From: JAICKM01 sp038228295
Lineage (GTDB): Bacteria; Chloroflexota; Chloroflexia; QHBQ01; JAICKM01
Direction of reading: 5' to 3'
Assembly (NCBI GenBank): GCA_038228295.1
Contig: JBBRPH010000007.1
Span: 53,886 to 117,885 of the forward strand
DNA: 64,000 nt
The notes under the pieces were generated by a model that saw only the letters and a list, made by a program, of their open reading frames with translations, did no database searches and was not told the DNA's origin. Position numbers and translations under genes: made by a program. Positions 8,531-17,080 of this stretch are shown here, one piece after another. The first letter of the stretch is position 1. Each line of letters starts with the position of its first letter.

Positions 8531-9514
8531 CTAAGGGGTTAGGATCGCAGCTAAGGCGGTCGGCTCGACATTGCCTCCACTAATGAATAGCACCACCCGA
8601 CTATTAGTTACGTCCACCACCCCACTAAGGACGGCGGCCAGCGACACCGCGCCGGTCGGTTCTACCACCAAGCGCGCATAGCGGGCGAGATAGCGCACCG
8701 CATCGAGGATCGCCGCTTCCTCCACGATCACCATATCGTCTACTAAGCGCTGGATCACCGTCCAGGGCTGCGCGCCGAGTGCCTGTGTGCGAACTCCATC
8801 GGCCACAGTGCTACCGGTTTGCGCGGCGGGCCAATGCACGATATGCCCCGCCTGAAACGAAGCCGCGCCGTCACCGGCCAACACCGGTTCCACGCCCACA
8901 ATGCGGGCCTGCGGCCGCCGGCTTTTGAGCGCGGTGGCATTACCACTTAACAGGCCGCCCCCACCGACCGGCAACAGCAGCAGGTCAAGATCAGGTAGAT
9001 CGGCCAGGATTTCCAGCGTGGCGGTGCCCTGCCCGGCCATGATCAGCGGATCGTCGTAGGGCGGCACCAGCACATAGCCGTGCTCACGCTGTAACTCTTC
9101 GGCTAAGAGCCGCCGCGCCTCCGACCCCGGCGCACAAGGCACTACCGTCGCCCCCCAACCCTGCGTCGCGGCCAACTTCACCGGCGGCGCATCGGTCGGC
9201 ATAACAATTGTCGCCTGGATACCCAACAGATAGGCGGCACAGGCCACGCCTTGCGCGTGGTTGCCGCTCGAATAGGCGATCACCCCCTGCGCCCGCTCCA
9301 CCGGCGACAGTGCAGCCAGCTTATTATAAGCTCCACGAATCTTGAAGGAACCCGTCAGTTGCAGATTCTCCGGCTTCAGCCAGATTTCGGCGCCGGCCGG
9401 CAAGCCCGGTCCGCGCAACCGCAGCAACGGCGTATGCACGATCACCCCGCGCCCACGCTCCGCCGCCACCGCCACATCCGTCAGCGTAATCGGCAACTCA
9501 TCCGTCAACCGCAT
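8531..9514 (-). CDS. PLP-dependent threonine/serine dehydratase (threonine ammonia-lyase family)
   Basis: Fold-type II PLP enzyme that probably deaminates threonine to 2-oxobutanoate (or serine to pyruvate). The PLP-lysine motif SFKIRGAYNK is near residue 57 of the 327-aa protein. SSGNHAQGVA follows, the phosphate-binding loop is PVGGGGLLSG, and a late SGGN is present. It stops after the catalytic domain, with no C-terminal ACT/regulatory domain. It is therefore a short catabolic-type or racemase-like form rather than a feedback-inhibited biosynthetic IlvA; which substrate it prefers is not visible. ATG 9514 is preferred over the in-frame GTG at 9529 because that GTG lies inside heptamer-repeat DNA. 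Confidence 0.88.
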   Translation of the reverse strand: MRLTDELPITLTDVAVAAERGRGVIVHTPLLRLRGPGLPAGAEIWLKPENLQLTGSFKIRGAYNKLAALSPVERAQGVIAYSSGNHAQGVACAAYLLGIQATIVMPTDAPPVKLAATQGWGATVVPCAPGSEARRLLAEELQREHGYVLVPPYDDPLIMAGQGTATLEILADLPDLDLLLLPVGGGGLLSGNATALKSRRPQARIVGVEPVLAGDGAASFQAGHIVHWPAAQTGSTVADGVRTQALGAQPWTVIQRLVDDMVIVEEAAILDAVRYLARYARLVVEPTGAVSLAAVLSGVVDVTNSRVVLFISGGNVEPTALAAILTP

Positions 9515-9523
9515 CGCATTACC

Positions 9524-9551
9524 TAGCACTTAGCACTCAACACTCAACACG
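9524..9551. repeat. Degenerate heptamer array
   Basis: Four 7-mers: tagcact, tagcact, caacact, caacacg. It lies between the dehydratase start and the ABC ATPase stop, and overlaps the last codons of the ATPase gene. Confidence 0.7.
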
Positions 9552-10250
9552 CACCGCCGTGTCGTGCAAAATCCGTCCGTCTTGCACCGTGACGATCCGT
9601 TGGGCCTGACGGGCCAAGTCCGGGTCGTGGGTTACAAAGATCACCAGCTTACCCTGGCGGCTCAATTCGCCCAGCAAGGCAAACACCCGCTCACCGCTGG
9701 CGCTGTCGAGATTGCCCGTCGGCTCATCGGCGATAAGGATTGGCGGGTCGTTGGCGAGCGCGCGCGCGATAGCAACGCGCTGCTGCTCGCCACCCGACAT
9801 CTCACTGGGTAAGTGGGCGGCTTGTTCGGCCACGCCCACCCGGCGCAGCAGGCCCAGCGCACGCTCGCGTCGCCGCCCATTCCAGGTTTTGAGAAAGTCC
9901 ATCGGCAGCATCACGTTTTCGAGTGCGGTCAGCGTCGGCAAGAGCTGAAAAAACTGGAAGACGATACCGACGTTCGCGCCCCGCCACTCAGCCAGCGCAT
10001 TTTCGCTCAACTTCTGGATCATGCGACCACCCACCATAACTTCACCGGTCGTCGGCTTGTCAATACCGGTGATCATATTGAGGATGGTGGATTTGCCGCT
10101 GCCTGACTGCCCAACGATAGCCGCGAACTCACCCGCTTGAAACGCCAAATCCACGCCGCGCAAAGCGGTATAGTTGCGACCGCCCATCGGATACACTTTC
10201 AGCACGCGGCGCAGTTCGATCAGCGGGCGCGACAGAGCGGCAATGGTCAT
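9537..10250 (-). CDS. ABC transporter ATP-binding protein (LolD/MacB-like)
   Basis: A 237-aa ATPase subunit with Walker A GQSGSGKST (47-55), the signature SGGEQQRVAIARAL, and Walker B ILIADEPTGNLD. The DEPTGNLD form and the overall length are typical of the LolD/MacB/FtsE-like branch, which drives mechanotransmission or lipoprotein/antibiotic export. No permease gene lies next to it, so its membrane partner is elsewhere or it works with more than one. ATG 10250 is favoured because a promoter -10 box lies 6 nt upstream; a longer reading would start inside that promoter's -35. The mRNA is therefore probably leaderless. Confidence 0.88.
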   Translation of the reverse strand: MTIAALSRPLIELRRVLKVYPMGGRNYTALRGVDLAFQAGEFAAIVGQSGSGKSTILNMITGIDKPTTGEVMVGGRMIQKLSENALAEWRGANVGIVFQFFQLLPTLTALENVMLPMDFLKTWNGRRRERALGLLRRVGVAEQAAHLPSEMSGGEQQRVAIARALANDPPILIADEPTGNLDSASGERVFALLGELSRQGKLVIFVTHDPDLARQAQRIVTVQDGRILHDTAVRVEC

Positions 10251-10256
10251 AGGTCC

Positions 10257-10286
10257 ATTGTAGTCCAGATGGCATAGAAGTTGCAA
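10257..10286 (-). promoter_or_regulatory. Promoter of the ABC ATPase gene (leaderless)
   Basis: Read on the minus strand: TTGCAA (10286-10281), 18-bp spacer, TACAAT (10262-10257). The -10 ends 6 nt before the ATG at 10250. Confidence 0.6.
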
Positions 10287-10329
10287 GCAACGGGACTATT
10301 TACCGGCTACAGAAGGAGATACTGCCGCA

Positions 10330-11397
10330 ATGGATTCCTCAATTAGTGGGCCGCAAATAACGGCTCATTTCGCTAGTCAAGATGCCGCGACTGCCGCCCT
10401 CGACCGACTTCGCGAAGCCGGCGTAACGCCCGACCAGGTGGCACTGACAGTGGGCGACCCGACAGGGCGGGAGGAGAGCGTGCGCCTGACGGTGCAAGCC
10501 GGCGCCGCCGATGCTACGCGGCTGCGTGATTTATTGGGCGCAGCGGGGGCGAGCGATGTGTACTGGGCCGATGCGGCGCAAATGGCTGCGCCTGTCGCCC
10601 AACCGGTTCCATCCGCCGACATCGTGCGACCGCAGGCTGCGGCGGCCACCACCGTCGCGAATATCGTCGAAGATCCCGCAGCCGACACTGACGAGGCACA
10701 ACCCCCCGAGTCGCCACACGCCACCTGGACCGGAGAAGCGGCGGGCGGCGCGGCGGGCGCGTTGCTCGGCGGCGTGATCGGCGCGGTGCTGGGCGGGCCA
10801 ATCGGCGCGGCTATTGGCGCGGCTGTCGGCGGCGGTGCGGGATCGGGCGCGGTCCATCTGGCGACTGAGCCGAATACCGGCCCACGCGGCAGTGAAATCG
10901 GCGCCGGCACTGGGGCGGTGGTCGGCGGTCTGATGGGCGTGCCGGGGGGCCCTATCGGTATGGCGATTGGCGCGGCGCTCGGCGGCGCACTCGGTGGGGC
11001 CAGTGGCGAGATGGTGCAGGACGCTACCGAAGAGATCATCGAAGAACACCACTTGGCAGAGGAAGCTGCCGAGGAAGAAGCCGGCACCCCCACTGCGCAA
11101 GCCGCGCCCCGCGACTTACCCGCCTCAGCGGTAGCCGCCGACTTGTCGGCCCCTGCTCCACCAGTGACGGCGACCGCAGTTAGAGAACCCACGCCGCTAA
11201 CCGATCCCAGCCCCTATCGAGGTGCGGGCGATGGCGCCCGCCAAGCTGAGGCAACCGACCTCGCGCGCCCGGCGGGAGCGGCAGCGCGTGACTTACCCCC
11301 GACCGCCGCACCTATCAACCGGGGCCCCGACGGTACGGCCACCGCCTATCGTTCCGGGGGCGACGGTCCCCGTGGAGGAGACCTTAATGACCAGTAG
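10330..11397 (+). CDS. Glycine-zipper protein with GsiB/YflT-like N-terminal domain
   Basis: A 355-aa protein. Residues about 10-70 (ITAHFASQDAATAALDRL onward) resemble the alpha/beta domain found in general-stress proteins of the YflT/17M type. A central glycine-zipper region (about 138-225) has repeated GGxxGAxxG patterns that could pack against or insert into membranes. An acidic stretch (EEIIEEHHLAEEAAEEE) and a long disordered Ala/Pro-rich tail follow. No catalytic motif is seen. AGAAGGAG precedes the ATG. The downstream gene overlaps its last 11 bp. A role in envelope stress is a guess from composition only. Confidence 0.75.
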   Translation: MDSSISGPQITAHFASQDAATAALDRLREAGVTPDQVALTVGDPTGREESVRLTVQAGAADATRLRDLLGAAGASDVYWADAAQMAAPVAQPVPSADIVRPQAAAATTVANIVEDPAADTDEAQPPESPHATWTGEAAGGAAGALLGGVIGAVLGGPIGAAIGAAVGGGAGSGAVHLATEPNTGPRGSEIGAGTGAVVGGLMGVPGGPIGMAIGAALGGALGGASGEMVQDATEEIIEEHHLAEEAAEEEAGTPTAQAAPRDLPASAVAADLSAPAPPVTATAVREPTPLTDPSPYRGAGDGARQAEATDLARPAGAAARDLPPTAAPINRGPDGTATAYRSGGDGPRGGDLNDQ

Positions 11398-11830
11398 AGA
11401 CAGCGAAGATCAGCAACCCGTTATAGACAAAACCGACCGCAACCCGGCTGACCCCGGTGCCGCGCCCGGCGCGAGCAAAGCAGGCAGCACCGGGCGCGCC
11501 TTTGGCACCGGCATGATGGGAGCAGGCACCGGCACCAGCATCGGCCCCAGCCGGGGTAACACCGGCCCCGGCACCGGCAGCGATGCCCTGGAAGCTAGTT
11601 ATGGGGCCAAGCCGCCGACTTCGTTGGGCCAGATGGCCGGCGTGAGCGACACACCTGATCAGGGCGGCAACGGCCCGCAAGCCACCGACCCGGCCTTCCG
11701 GCAAGCCGCCCGCGAGGTAGATCCCTCCGCCGGCCGCAACGCTGCCGCCGCCGATCCCGGCAGCGCCGCGCCGCTCACCAGCACCGCAGGCACCGGCGAC
11801 AACGACATACCGGCGGAAACGGAGCAGTAA
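11387..11830 (+). CDS. Small disordered Gly/Pro/Ala-rich hypothetical protein
   Basis: The ATG at 11387 lies inside the end of the preceding gene in another frame, with GGAGGAG at 11374-11380 as a strong ribosome site, so the two are translationally coupled. The 147-aa product begins MTSRDSEDQQPV and is rich in Gly, Ala, Pro, Thr and Asp (for example FGTGMMGAGTGTSIG). It has no signal peptide, membrane segment or domain I recognise. Its composition resembles hydrophilic stress proteins. Reality rests on the ribosome site and coupling, not on similarity. Confidence 0.6.
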   Translation: MTSRDSEDQQPVIDKTDRNPADPGAAPGASKAGSTGRAFGTGMMGAGTGTSIGPSRGNTGPGTGSDALEASYGAKPPTSLGQMAGVSDTPDQGGNGPQATDPAFRQAAREVDPSAGRNAAAADPGSAAPLTSTAGTGDNDIPAETEQ

Positions 11831-11833
11831 AAG

Positions 11834-11868
11834 GCGGAGTGCGGAGTACGGGATGATAACGAGTAACG
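11834..11868. repeat. Degenerate heptamer array
   Basis: 7-mers gcggagt, gcggagt, acgggat, gataacg, agtaacg directly after the stop at 11830, between convergent genes. Confidence 0.55.
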
Positions 11869-11917
11869 CGGGTTAATATAGCGCTTTTCTTCTCCCCGCA
11901 CATTCCGTATTCTGCAC

Positions 11918-12871
11918 TCAGCCGGCCCGCAACACCAGCACAATGCCGCCCAGCGTGATCGCCGCGCCGAGCAGGGCGGTAGGGCCGGGGGCGAGGCCAA
12001 GCAACCACCAACTGAGCAAAACCCCGCCGGTCACTTCCTGGGCGGCGATCAGATTGGCGGTGGCGGCGTGTAGGCGGCGCAAAGCCGCATTATAGAGCGT
12101 GTGGCCGAGCGCCAGGGGCAGCAACCCCAGGCCCAGCACCGCTAACCAGGCAGTAGCCGGCACCGGCGGCTCGACAGCGGGCGGCCAGTTCAGTATCACG
12201 CTGGGCAACAACCACAGCGCCGCCATGCCGTAGACTGCGGTAGCATAGCCGAACAGTGAAGTGCGTGCCCGCTCATAGCGCCCCGCCACCGAATAGAGGC
12301 CGAAGGTCACGGCGCTACCTAGTGCCAGCGTATCACCCAGCCACCACAAGGGGTAAGCGCGGTTATCGGCTAACGGATTGACCAGCACCAGGATGCCCAC
12401 CAGCGCTACGGCAATGCCGCCCCAAGCGCGGCGGCGGATCGGCTCATGCAACAGCAGCGCCGCCGCCAGGGCGACGAAAATCGGCGCGGTATAGACTAGC
12501 GTCAACGAATGGGCCGGCGAGGTGTAGGACAGCGAGGCGACATAGCACAGGAAGTGCAGTGCCGCAATCAGTCCATAGCCCGCGAAACGAACGGCAGCCT
12601 GGGCAGAGGGCGGGCGGCGGGCGGCGGGCGGCATTGATCCGGCGGCCGGCGGCGAAGCTGCACGCATAGCTGACGACCGACGGCCAGCGATTGACGACCG
12701 GCGACTGACCAGCCAGGCTACGCCCAACACCAGCGCGGCCACCGCCATACGCCCGCCGGTTTTGACGAAGGGACTAAGCGGATCGGCCCACAACGTTAGC
12801 ACGGGGCTGGTAGAAAAAAACGCCACCGCGACAACCGCATAGCCCAGTCCGTGCCACTGCTGAGTGTGCAT
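11918..12871 (-). CDS. EamA (DMT) family transporter
   Basis: A 317-aa multi-pass protein of the drug/metabolite transporter superfamily: about ten hydrophobic helices in two EamA halves (for example FLCYVASLSYTSPAHSLTLV in the first, LGLGLLPLALGHTLYNAAL in the second). Members export amino acids, nucleobases or other small metabolites; the substrate is unknown. Between helices 2 and 3 there is an unusual hydrophilic stretch of about 40 residues rich in Arg, Ser, Pro and Ala. It is encoded by a heptamer-repeat array (12611-12710) that keeps frame. I chose ATG 12871 because the upstream in-frame ATG (12880) lies in a TATAAT box; the message is probably leaderless. Confidence 0.88.
   Translation of the reverse strand: MHTQQWHGLGYAVVAVAFFSTSPVLTLWADPLSPFVKTGGRMAVAALVLGVAWLVSRRSSIAGRRSSAMRAASPPAAGSMPPAARRPPSAQAAVRFAGYGLIAALHFLCYVASLSYTSPAHSLTLVYTAPIFVALAAALLLHEPIRRRAWGGIAVALVGILVLVNPLADNRAYPLWWLGDTLALGSAVTFGLYSVAGRYERARTSLFGYATAVYGMAALWLLPSVILNWPPAVEPPVPATAWLAVLGLGLLPLALGHTLYNAALRRLHAATANLIAAQEVTGGVLLSWWLLGLAPGPTALLGAAITLGGIVLVLRAG
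12611..12710. repeat. Heptamer arrays inside the EamA coding sequence
   Basis: gcgggcg repeated three times (12611-12631), then gacgacc, gacggcc, agcgatt, gacgacc, ggcgact, gacc (12672-12710). These are the same words seen in spacers at 2195 and 38634. Here they are translated as a hydrophilic loop. Confidence 0.75.
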
Positions 12872-12878
12872 AGCCGCC

Positions 12879-12884
12879 ATTATA
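12879..12884 (-). promoter_or_regulatory. -10 box of the EamA transporter gene (leaderless)
   Basis: TATAAT on the minus strand ends 7 nt before the ATG at 12871. No convincing -35 was seen at 16-18 bp. Confidence 0.45.
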
Positions 12885-12950
12885 ACACAGCCTGCCGGCG
12901 CAACCGCAGCGGCAGCCTAAGTCCATTGTGCGAAAAGAGGACACAAACCA

Positions 12951-12979
12951 TTGACACCTCTACGGTTCAGTGCTATACT
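12951..12979 (+). promoter_or_regulatory. Promoter of the sortase gene
   Basis: TTGACA (12951-12956), 17-bp spacer, TATACT (12974-12979). The leader is about 70 nt and has the dyad gcgcgtggcgcaac/gtgccacgtg near 13005-13033. Confidence 0.8.
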
Positions 12980-13058
12980 GACGCTAACGCGACATAACTA
13001 CACGCGGCGCGTGGCGCAACTCTGTGCCACGTGAGACAGGTCTTGAGTAGGTAACGTA

Positions 13059-14408
13059 ATGCAGGCCCAAGAACCCAGTTTCGATCATCTCAGCATTGCC
13101 GATCTCGAATCGATGCTGGCCGAAAAGCGCCGCAGCGACTCAAAGCGTGTGCTGCGCGCCGTCGCCGGCCGTAAACCCGGCGAGACCGTAGTCCTCCCGG
13201 CGTTGCGACCGGCCGGCCTCACCCCTAGCGAGCCGGTAGCCGTAGCCCTCCCGGTATTGCGGCCGGCCGGCCTCACCCCTAGCGAGCCGGTGGAGGTAGG
13301 CGGATCGGAGGCAGCACTCAGCGCCGTGCCGACGAGCCTCCTGCGCGGACAGAGCGCTACGCCGGTGGGAGGGCGCACAACGCGCCCTGGCAGCCGCGCC
13401 GCCGACCGCTTCCGCCGTAGCGAGCTGGCCGGCGAGAGCCGCACCCAGGCGCCGCGTGGCCCTGCGTGGATGCGAAACGCCACTTTCAGCAAAAGCATGG
13501 ATCGGGGACTGCAAATAGCCGAATTCGGCTTTTTCCTGTTGCTGCTCTATGTCGTCGGCCAGTGGCTATTTGCCGACTCACTGACAGTGAGCGACAGTAA
13601 GCTTGCGGCGGAAATGCAACCTGTGGCGGTGACCCAGCGGGTCGCTGGTGTTAGCGGCACCATCACCAAAACGCCGGCGCCGGCGGTCCACCCGACGCTG
13701 AAGCCCGCCCCTACCGCCGATGTGAAGCCGGCCCCCGCTGCGCCCGCCGGGCCCATGCTGCCCCCGCAAAAACCCGATCTGAGCGGCGGCGGGGAGCCGT
13801 TGCGCGAAGACAGCGCCCTCAGCGACCGTGACCGGATGATTCAGGCGCGACTAGCGCTAAAAGGGCCATCGGATAGCGCGGTCTTGTTGGGCGCGAACGT
13901 CCCACTGACCGGCATTCTAACCGACACCGGCACTATCACGCCAACCCTGCCGTTGGTTGCGGTGGAGAGCAACCCTGCCACCGCAACCGAGATCCGAATC
14001 CCTAAGATCAGCCTGGATGCGCGGGTGCGCGAAGTCCAAGTGCAGCTGGATACCTGGGAGTGGGAAGTGGCCGATTTTATGGCCGGCCACCACGCAGGCA
14101 CAGCTAATCCCGGCGACACCGGCAATGTCGTCATCGCGGGCCACCGCGATATCCGGGGCAAAATATTTTATAACTTGGATAAGCTGAAAAAGGGTGACGA
14201 TATTTATCTCTACAGTGGGCGCGGCACTTATCACTATGTGGTCCGCAAGACGCTAGAGGTCAAGCCGACCAGCATCGAGGTCATGGCCCCGACTACCGAC
14301 GCGCGCTTGACCCTCATTACCTGCACGCCGGTGCGCTTTGCCACCCGACGCTTGATTATCATCGCAGATCTGGATACCAATTATACCGCGCCGAGCCGCG
14401 GGCGTTAA
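13059..14408 (+). CDS. Sortase (class D/E-like transpeptidase) with long N-terminal extension
   Basis: Sortases cut a C-terminal sorting signal on exported proteins and join the Thr carboxylate to an amine on the cell surface. The catalytic triad is visible in the C-terminal domain of this 449-aa protein: His362 (VIAGHRD), Cys422 (LITCTP) and Arg430 (FATRRL). A single membrane helix lies at about 153-171. Residues 1-146 are a cytoplasmic, disordered, Arg/Pro-rich extension that includes a tandem duplication (LRPAGLTPSEPV twice, about 48-80); residues 200-260 form a Pro-rich linker. Typical sortases are 200-300 aa, so the extension is unusual. The next gene encodes a protein ending in a sorting signal, so enzyme and substrate are probably paired. 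Confidence 0.92.
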   Translation: MQAQEPSFDHLSIADLESMLAEKRRSDSKRVLRAVAGRKPGETVVLPALRPAGLTPSEPVAVALPVLRPAGLTPSEPVEVGGSEAALSAVPTSLLRGQSATPVGGRTTRPGSRAADRFRRSELAGESRTQAPRGPAWMRNATFSKSMDRGLQIAEFGFFLLLLYVVGQWLFADSLTVSDSKLAAEMQPVAVTQRVAGVSGTITKTPAPAVHPTLKPAPTADVKPAPAAPAGPMLPPQKPDLSGGGEPLREDSALSDRDRMIQARLALKGPSDSAVLLGANVPLTGILTDTGTITPTLPLVAVESNPATATEIRIPKISLDARVREVQVQLDTWEWEVADFMAGHHAGTANPGDTGNVVIAGHRDIRGKIFYNLDKLKKGDDIYLYSGRGTYHYVVRKTLEVKPTSIEVMAPTTDARLTLITCTPVRFATRRLIIIADLDTNYTAPSRGR

Positions 14409-14505
14409 CAGGCGGACCAATCTCTCTCTACACGCACGCCGGCGCGCTGAGGGCGCAGAGGTGACGCTATAGGCGCACCAGGCACCGGCCATTAGGAGAA
14501 CGACT

Positions 14506-16932
14506 ATGAAGTCTATCTGGCGATCCCTGAGCGCAGGGCTAGGGCAGTTCTTCGGCCTAGGCTACCGGCAGTTGCCCGTCGGGCGTGCAGCCCGCTGGAC
14601 ACCGGCCGAGCGCTTGCTGCTGCCGTTGGCCGCCCTGCTCATCGTGCTGCCGTTTGCGCTGCAAGCCTGGGGCGTGGTTCGTGCCGCGCCTAAGACGGCG
14701 AATGTAAGCATCAGCAAGACCGCCAGTCCCAACGCGGTGCCGCCGGGTGGGATGGTCACGTTCGTCCTCAGCATTCAGAACACCACCACTGAAACCGCCA
14801 CCGGCGTAAGCGTGGGCGACCAACTAGACGCGCAGCTTCAGTTTGTCAGTGTAGACGGCAGCAACTTTAGCGGGTCATGCGCCAACATCGGTAACACCGT
14901 CCGCTGTCGCAACGGCACATTGACTGCCAGCGCAACCGGCAGCATCAGCATCGTCGCCCAGGTGTTGCCCACCGCCGCCGGCACGATCCCGAACACTGCC
15001 AATGCCCTGTGCATCAACTGCGGCCCGCAGCAGACTAGCTCGGCCTCGGTCGTGGTGATTCCATTCACCGCGACTCCCACTAACACCGACACTGCAACGG
15101 CTACTAATACCGCCGTTAGCACCGACACTCCCACCGCTACTAATACCGCCGTTAGCACCGACACTCCCACTGTCACCAGTACTCCAGCCGTCACCGACAC
15201 GCCGACGGCCACCGATACGGTCAGTGTACCGCCTGACACGGCGACGGCGACGGCCACCATTAGCAGTGTGGACACTGCTACGCCTTCGCCCACGGAGCGC
15301 GTAACGGCGACATTCCCGCCGCTGATGACACCCGATACCTTCACGCCTATAGCAACCAACACATCGGTGCCCGGCGCGACTGATACGCCTACTAGCAGCG
15401 TGCCGACTAACACGTCGGTGCCGGGTGCGACTAATACTCCGATACCCGCTGCGACTAATACGCCCGTGCCGGGCGCGACCAACACCTTCACGCCGACCAA
15501 TACACCTACACATAGCGGCGGCGGTGGCGGCGGTGGTGGTGGCGGCGGTGGTGGTGGTGGTGGGGCTAGCCCCACCCCGCTCAGCGGCGGCCTGATCACG
15601 GGCACCGTCACGCGCGACGGCGCCCCGGCTCCCGGCGTAACGGTTGAGCTACGCCGCGTCGTCGGTGGCGTGGACATCGTAACGGCAACGGCCGATACCG
15701 ATAGCAACGGTGTCTACCGCTTCACCGGCCGGCCGGCCACGCCCGAAGGCGGTGTGTACTACATCCGCTACGGCGGCGGCATGGAAGGCACGTTAGCCTA
15801 CTGGTCTACCTACGGCCAAGCCTACACCGCCGGCACTACGCTCACCTTCCCGACGTTCGACATCGTAGATGTGCGGCTGGTCGGCCCTTTGGCCGGCAGC
15901 ACCGTGACTCTGCCTGCGACGCTGGCCTGGGTGGCCCGCAACGGCAACGACCATTACAGTGTGCAGATTTTCAGCGGTAGCACTCAGGTCGTAGAAAGCA
16001 ACGATCTGGGTAACGGCCCAACCTATGTCATCGGGGCGGGGCTGCTGGCGAGCGGCGATTATGCCGCCACGCTGCGCGTGCGCCAGCCCAATGCGGGCTA
16101 CGGCGAGTCGGCATCCACTTTCCGCTTCACGGTGGGAGCAGTTGCCGCATCCCCGCCGCCGGGCTTCAGCACGCCGACCCGCACACCGGGGCCGCCACCG
16201 CCGCCACCGCCGCCACCGCCGGCCCCACCGTCGCTACCCTCGCCGACTCCGGTGGGGGGGCAGCAACCGACCGCCGGCCCCACCAGCGTGATCTTATCGC
16301 TGACCGATCTACGGATCTTCAAAACCGTGGATCGCAGCCAAGCGGCCCCCGGCGAAACCGTTCGCTATACGATCAATGTGCTGAACGCGGGTACCGTCGC
16401 GGCCACCGGTGTGCGGCTGATTGATGATGTACCGACGGGCCTAGTCATTGACCCCGCCCATAGCACCACCAGCCTCGGCACGCCGGAGTTCCGCGACAAG
16501 AGCTTTATCGCCAATATCGGCACGCTTGCGCCCGGTGCCCAATTCTCGGTCAGCTTAACCACCGGGGTCAACAGCAACGGCGGCGCACGAATTGCCAACA
16601 CAGCGCGCGTCGTATCGAACCAAAATACTGTTGGAGTCGCCTCGAACACGGTGGAAGTCGTAGTTACGGGAGCAGGCACACCACCCAGCGCAACGGCGGT
16701 GATCAATACCGTGAAGCTCACGCCCCGCCCACAAGCGACCGCCAAAGCGACCGCTACCGCTGCCGCTAGCGGCAGCAGCGGTGGCAGCAGCGGTGGCAGC
16801 AACATCACCAGCAACACCATCCCCACAACGGGCGGTGAGTTCCCGCTGATCGGGTTGTTCCTCGGCGTGGCGATGCTGGTCACCCGCCAGTTGCGCCTAC
16901 GCAACCAGAGCCGGGCCGGCCGTAGCGCCTAG
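14506..16932 (+). CDS. Secreted DUF11 surface protein, probable sortase substrate
   Basis: An 808-aa exported protein. A long N-terminal hydrophobic segment (about 35-60, after basic residues) serves as signal or anchor. A first DUF11 domain (about 64-185) is followed by a Thr-rich stalk of TDTPTATNT-type repeats (about 190-335) and an uninterrupted Gly run (about 338-354). A carboxypeptidase-regulatory/SdrD_B-like beta domain lies at about 360-440, then another beta region, a Pro run and a second DUF11 domain (about 605-725). The end is a sorting signal: IPTTG (772-776), a hydrophobic stretch, then RQLRLRNQSRAGR. The stalk is likely an O-glycosylated spacer. The gene is 97 bp downstream of the sortase with AGGAGAACG before the ATG; a terminator follows. 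Function is probably envelope structure or adhesion (inference). Confidence 0.88.
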   Translation: MKSIWRSLSAGLGQFFGLGYRQLPVGRAARWTPAERLLLPLAALLIVLPFALQAWGVVRAAPKTANVSISKTASPNAVPPGGMVTFVLSIQNTTTETATGVSVGDQLDAQLQFVSVDGSNFSGSCANIGNTVRCRNGTLTASATGSISIVAQVLPTAAGTIPNTANALCINCGPQQTSSASVVVIPFTATPTNTDTATATNTAVSTDTPTATNTAVSTDTPTVTSTPAVTDTPTATDTVSVPPDTATATATISSVDTATPSPTERVTATFPPLMTPDTFTPIATNTSVPGATDTPTSSVPTNTSVPGATNTPIPAATNTPVPGATNTFTPTNTPTHSGGGGGGGGGGGGGGGGASPTPLSGGLITGTVTRDGAPAPGVTVELRRVVGGVDIVTATADTDSNGVYRFTGRPATPEGGVYYIRYGGGMEGTLAYWSTYGQAYTAGTTLTFPTFDIVDVRLVGPLAGSTVTLPATLAWVARNGNDHYSVQIFSGSTQVVESNDLGNGPTYVIGAGLLASGDYAATLRVRQPNAGYGESASTFRFTVGAVAASPPPGFSTPTRTPGPPPPPPPPPPAPPSLPSPTPVGGQQPTAGPTSVILSLTDLRIFKTVDRSQAAPGETVRYTINVLNAGTVAATGVRLIDDVPTGLVIDPAHSTTSLGTPEFRDKSFIANIGTLAPGAQFSVSLTTGVNSNGGARIANTARVVSNQNTVGVASNTVEVVVTGAGTPPSATAVINTVKLTPRPQATAKATATAAASGSSGGSSGGSNITSNTIPTTGGEFPLIGLFLGVAMLVTRQLRLRNQSRAGRSA
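15103..15173 (+). repeat. Tandem repeat in the Thr-rich stalk
   Basis: A unit of about 36 bp (actaataccgccgttagcac followed by cgacactcccac) occurs twice almost unchanged and encodes TNTAVSTDTPT. Confidence 0.7.
15514..15566 (+). repeat. GGN trinucleotide run (poly-Gly)
   Basis: About 17 GGN codons in a row, mainly ggc and ggt, between the Thr-rich stalk and the next domain. Confidence 0.85.
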
Positions 16933-16947
16933 TCATGGTTATACAAC

Positions 16948-16975
16948 GGGGCGGCTGGGCAAGCTCAGCCGCCCC
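16948..16975 (+). terminator. Terminator after the DUF11 gene
   Basis: Ten-bp perfect GC stem (16948-16957 with 16966-16975) around an 8-nt loop, followed by TACTTGTG. Confidence 0.7.
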
Positions 16976-16997
16976 TACTTGTGCCGGTCGCGTCCGC

Positions 16998-17027
16998 TTG
17001 CCCCAACCCTAGCCCGTATGCTACAAT
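16998..17027 (+). promoter_or_regulatory. Promoter of apt
   Basis: TTGCCC (16998-17003), 18-bp spacer, TACAAT (17022-17027); the start codon is 53 nt further on. Confidence 0.65.
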
Positions 17028-17080
17028 AGGGCGCGATAATGAGCTAAGCGATAGACACGTTGTAGAGAGGACGATAGCAA

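Noticed and set aside
14838..15707. Long open frame on the minus strand opposite the DUF11 gene
   Set aside because: It only reflects the Thr-rich repeats and GGN run read backwards; composition is Val/Gly/Pro repeat, with no ribosome site and no domain.
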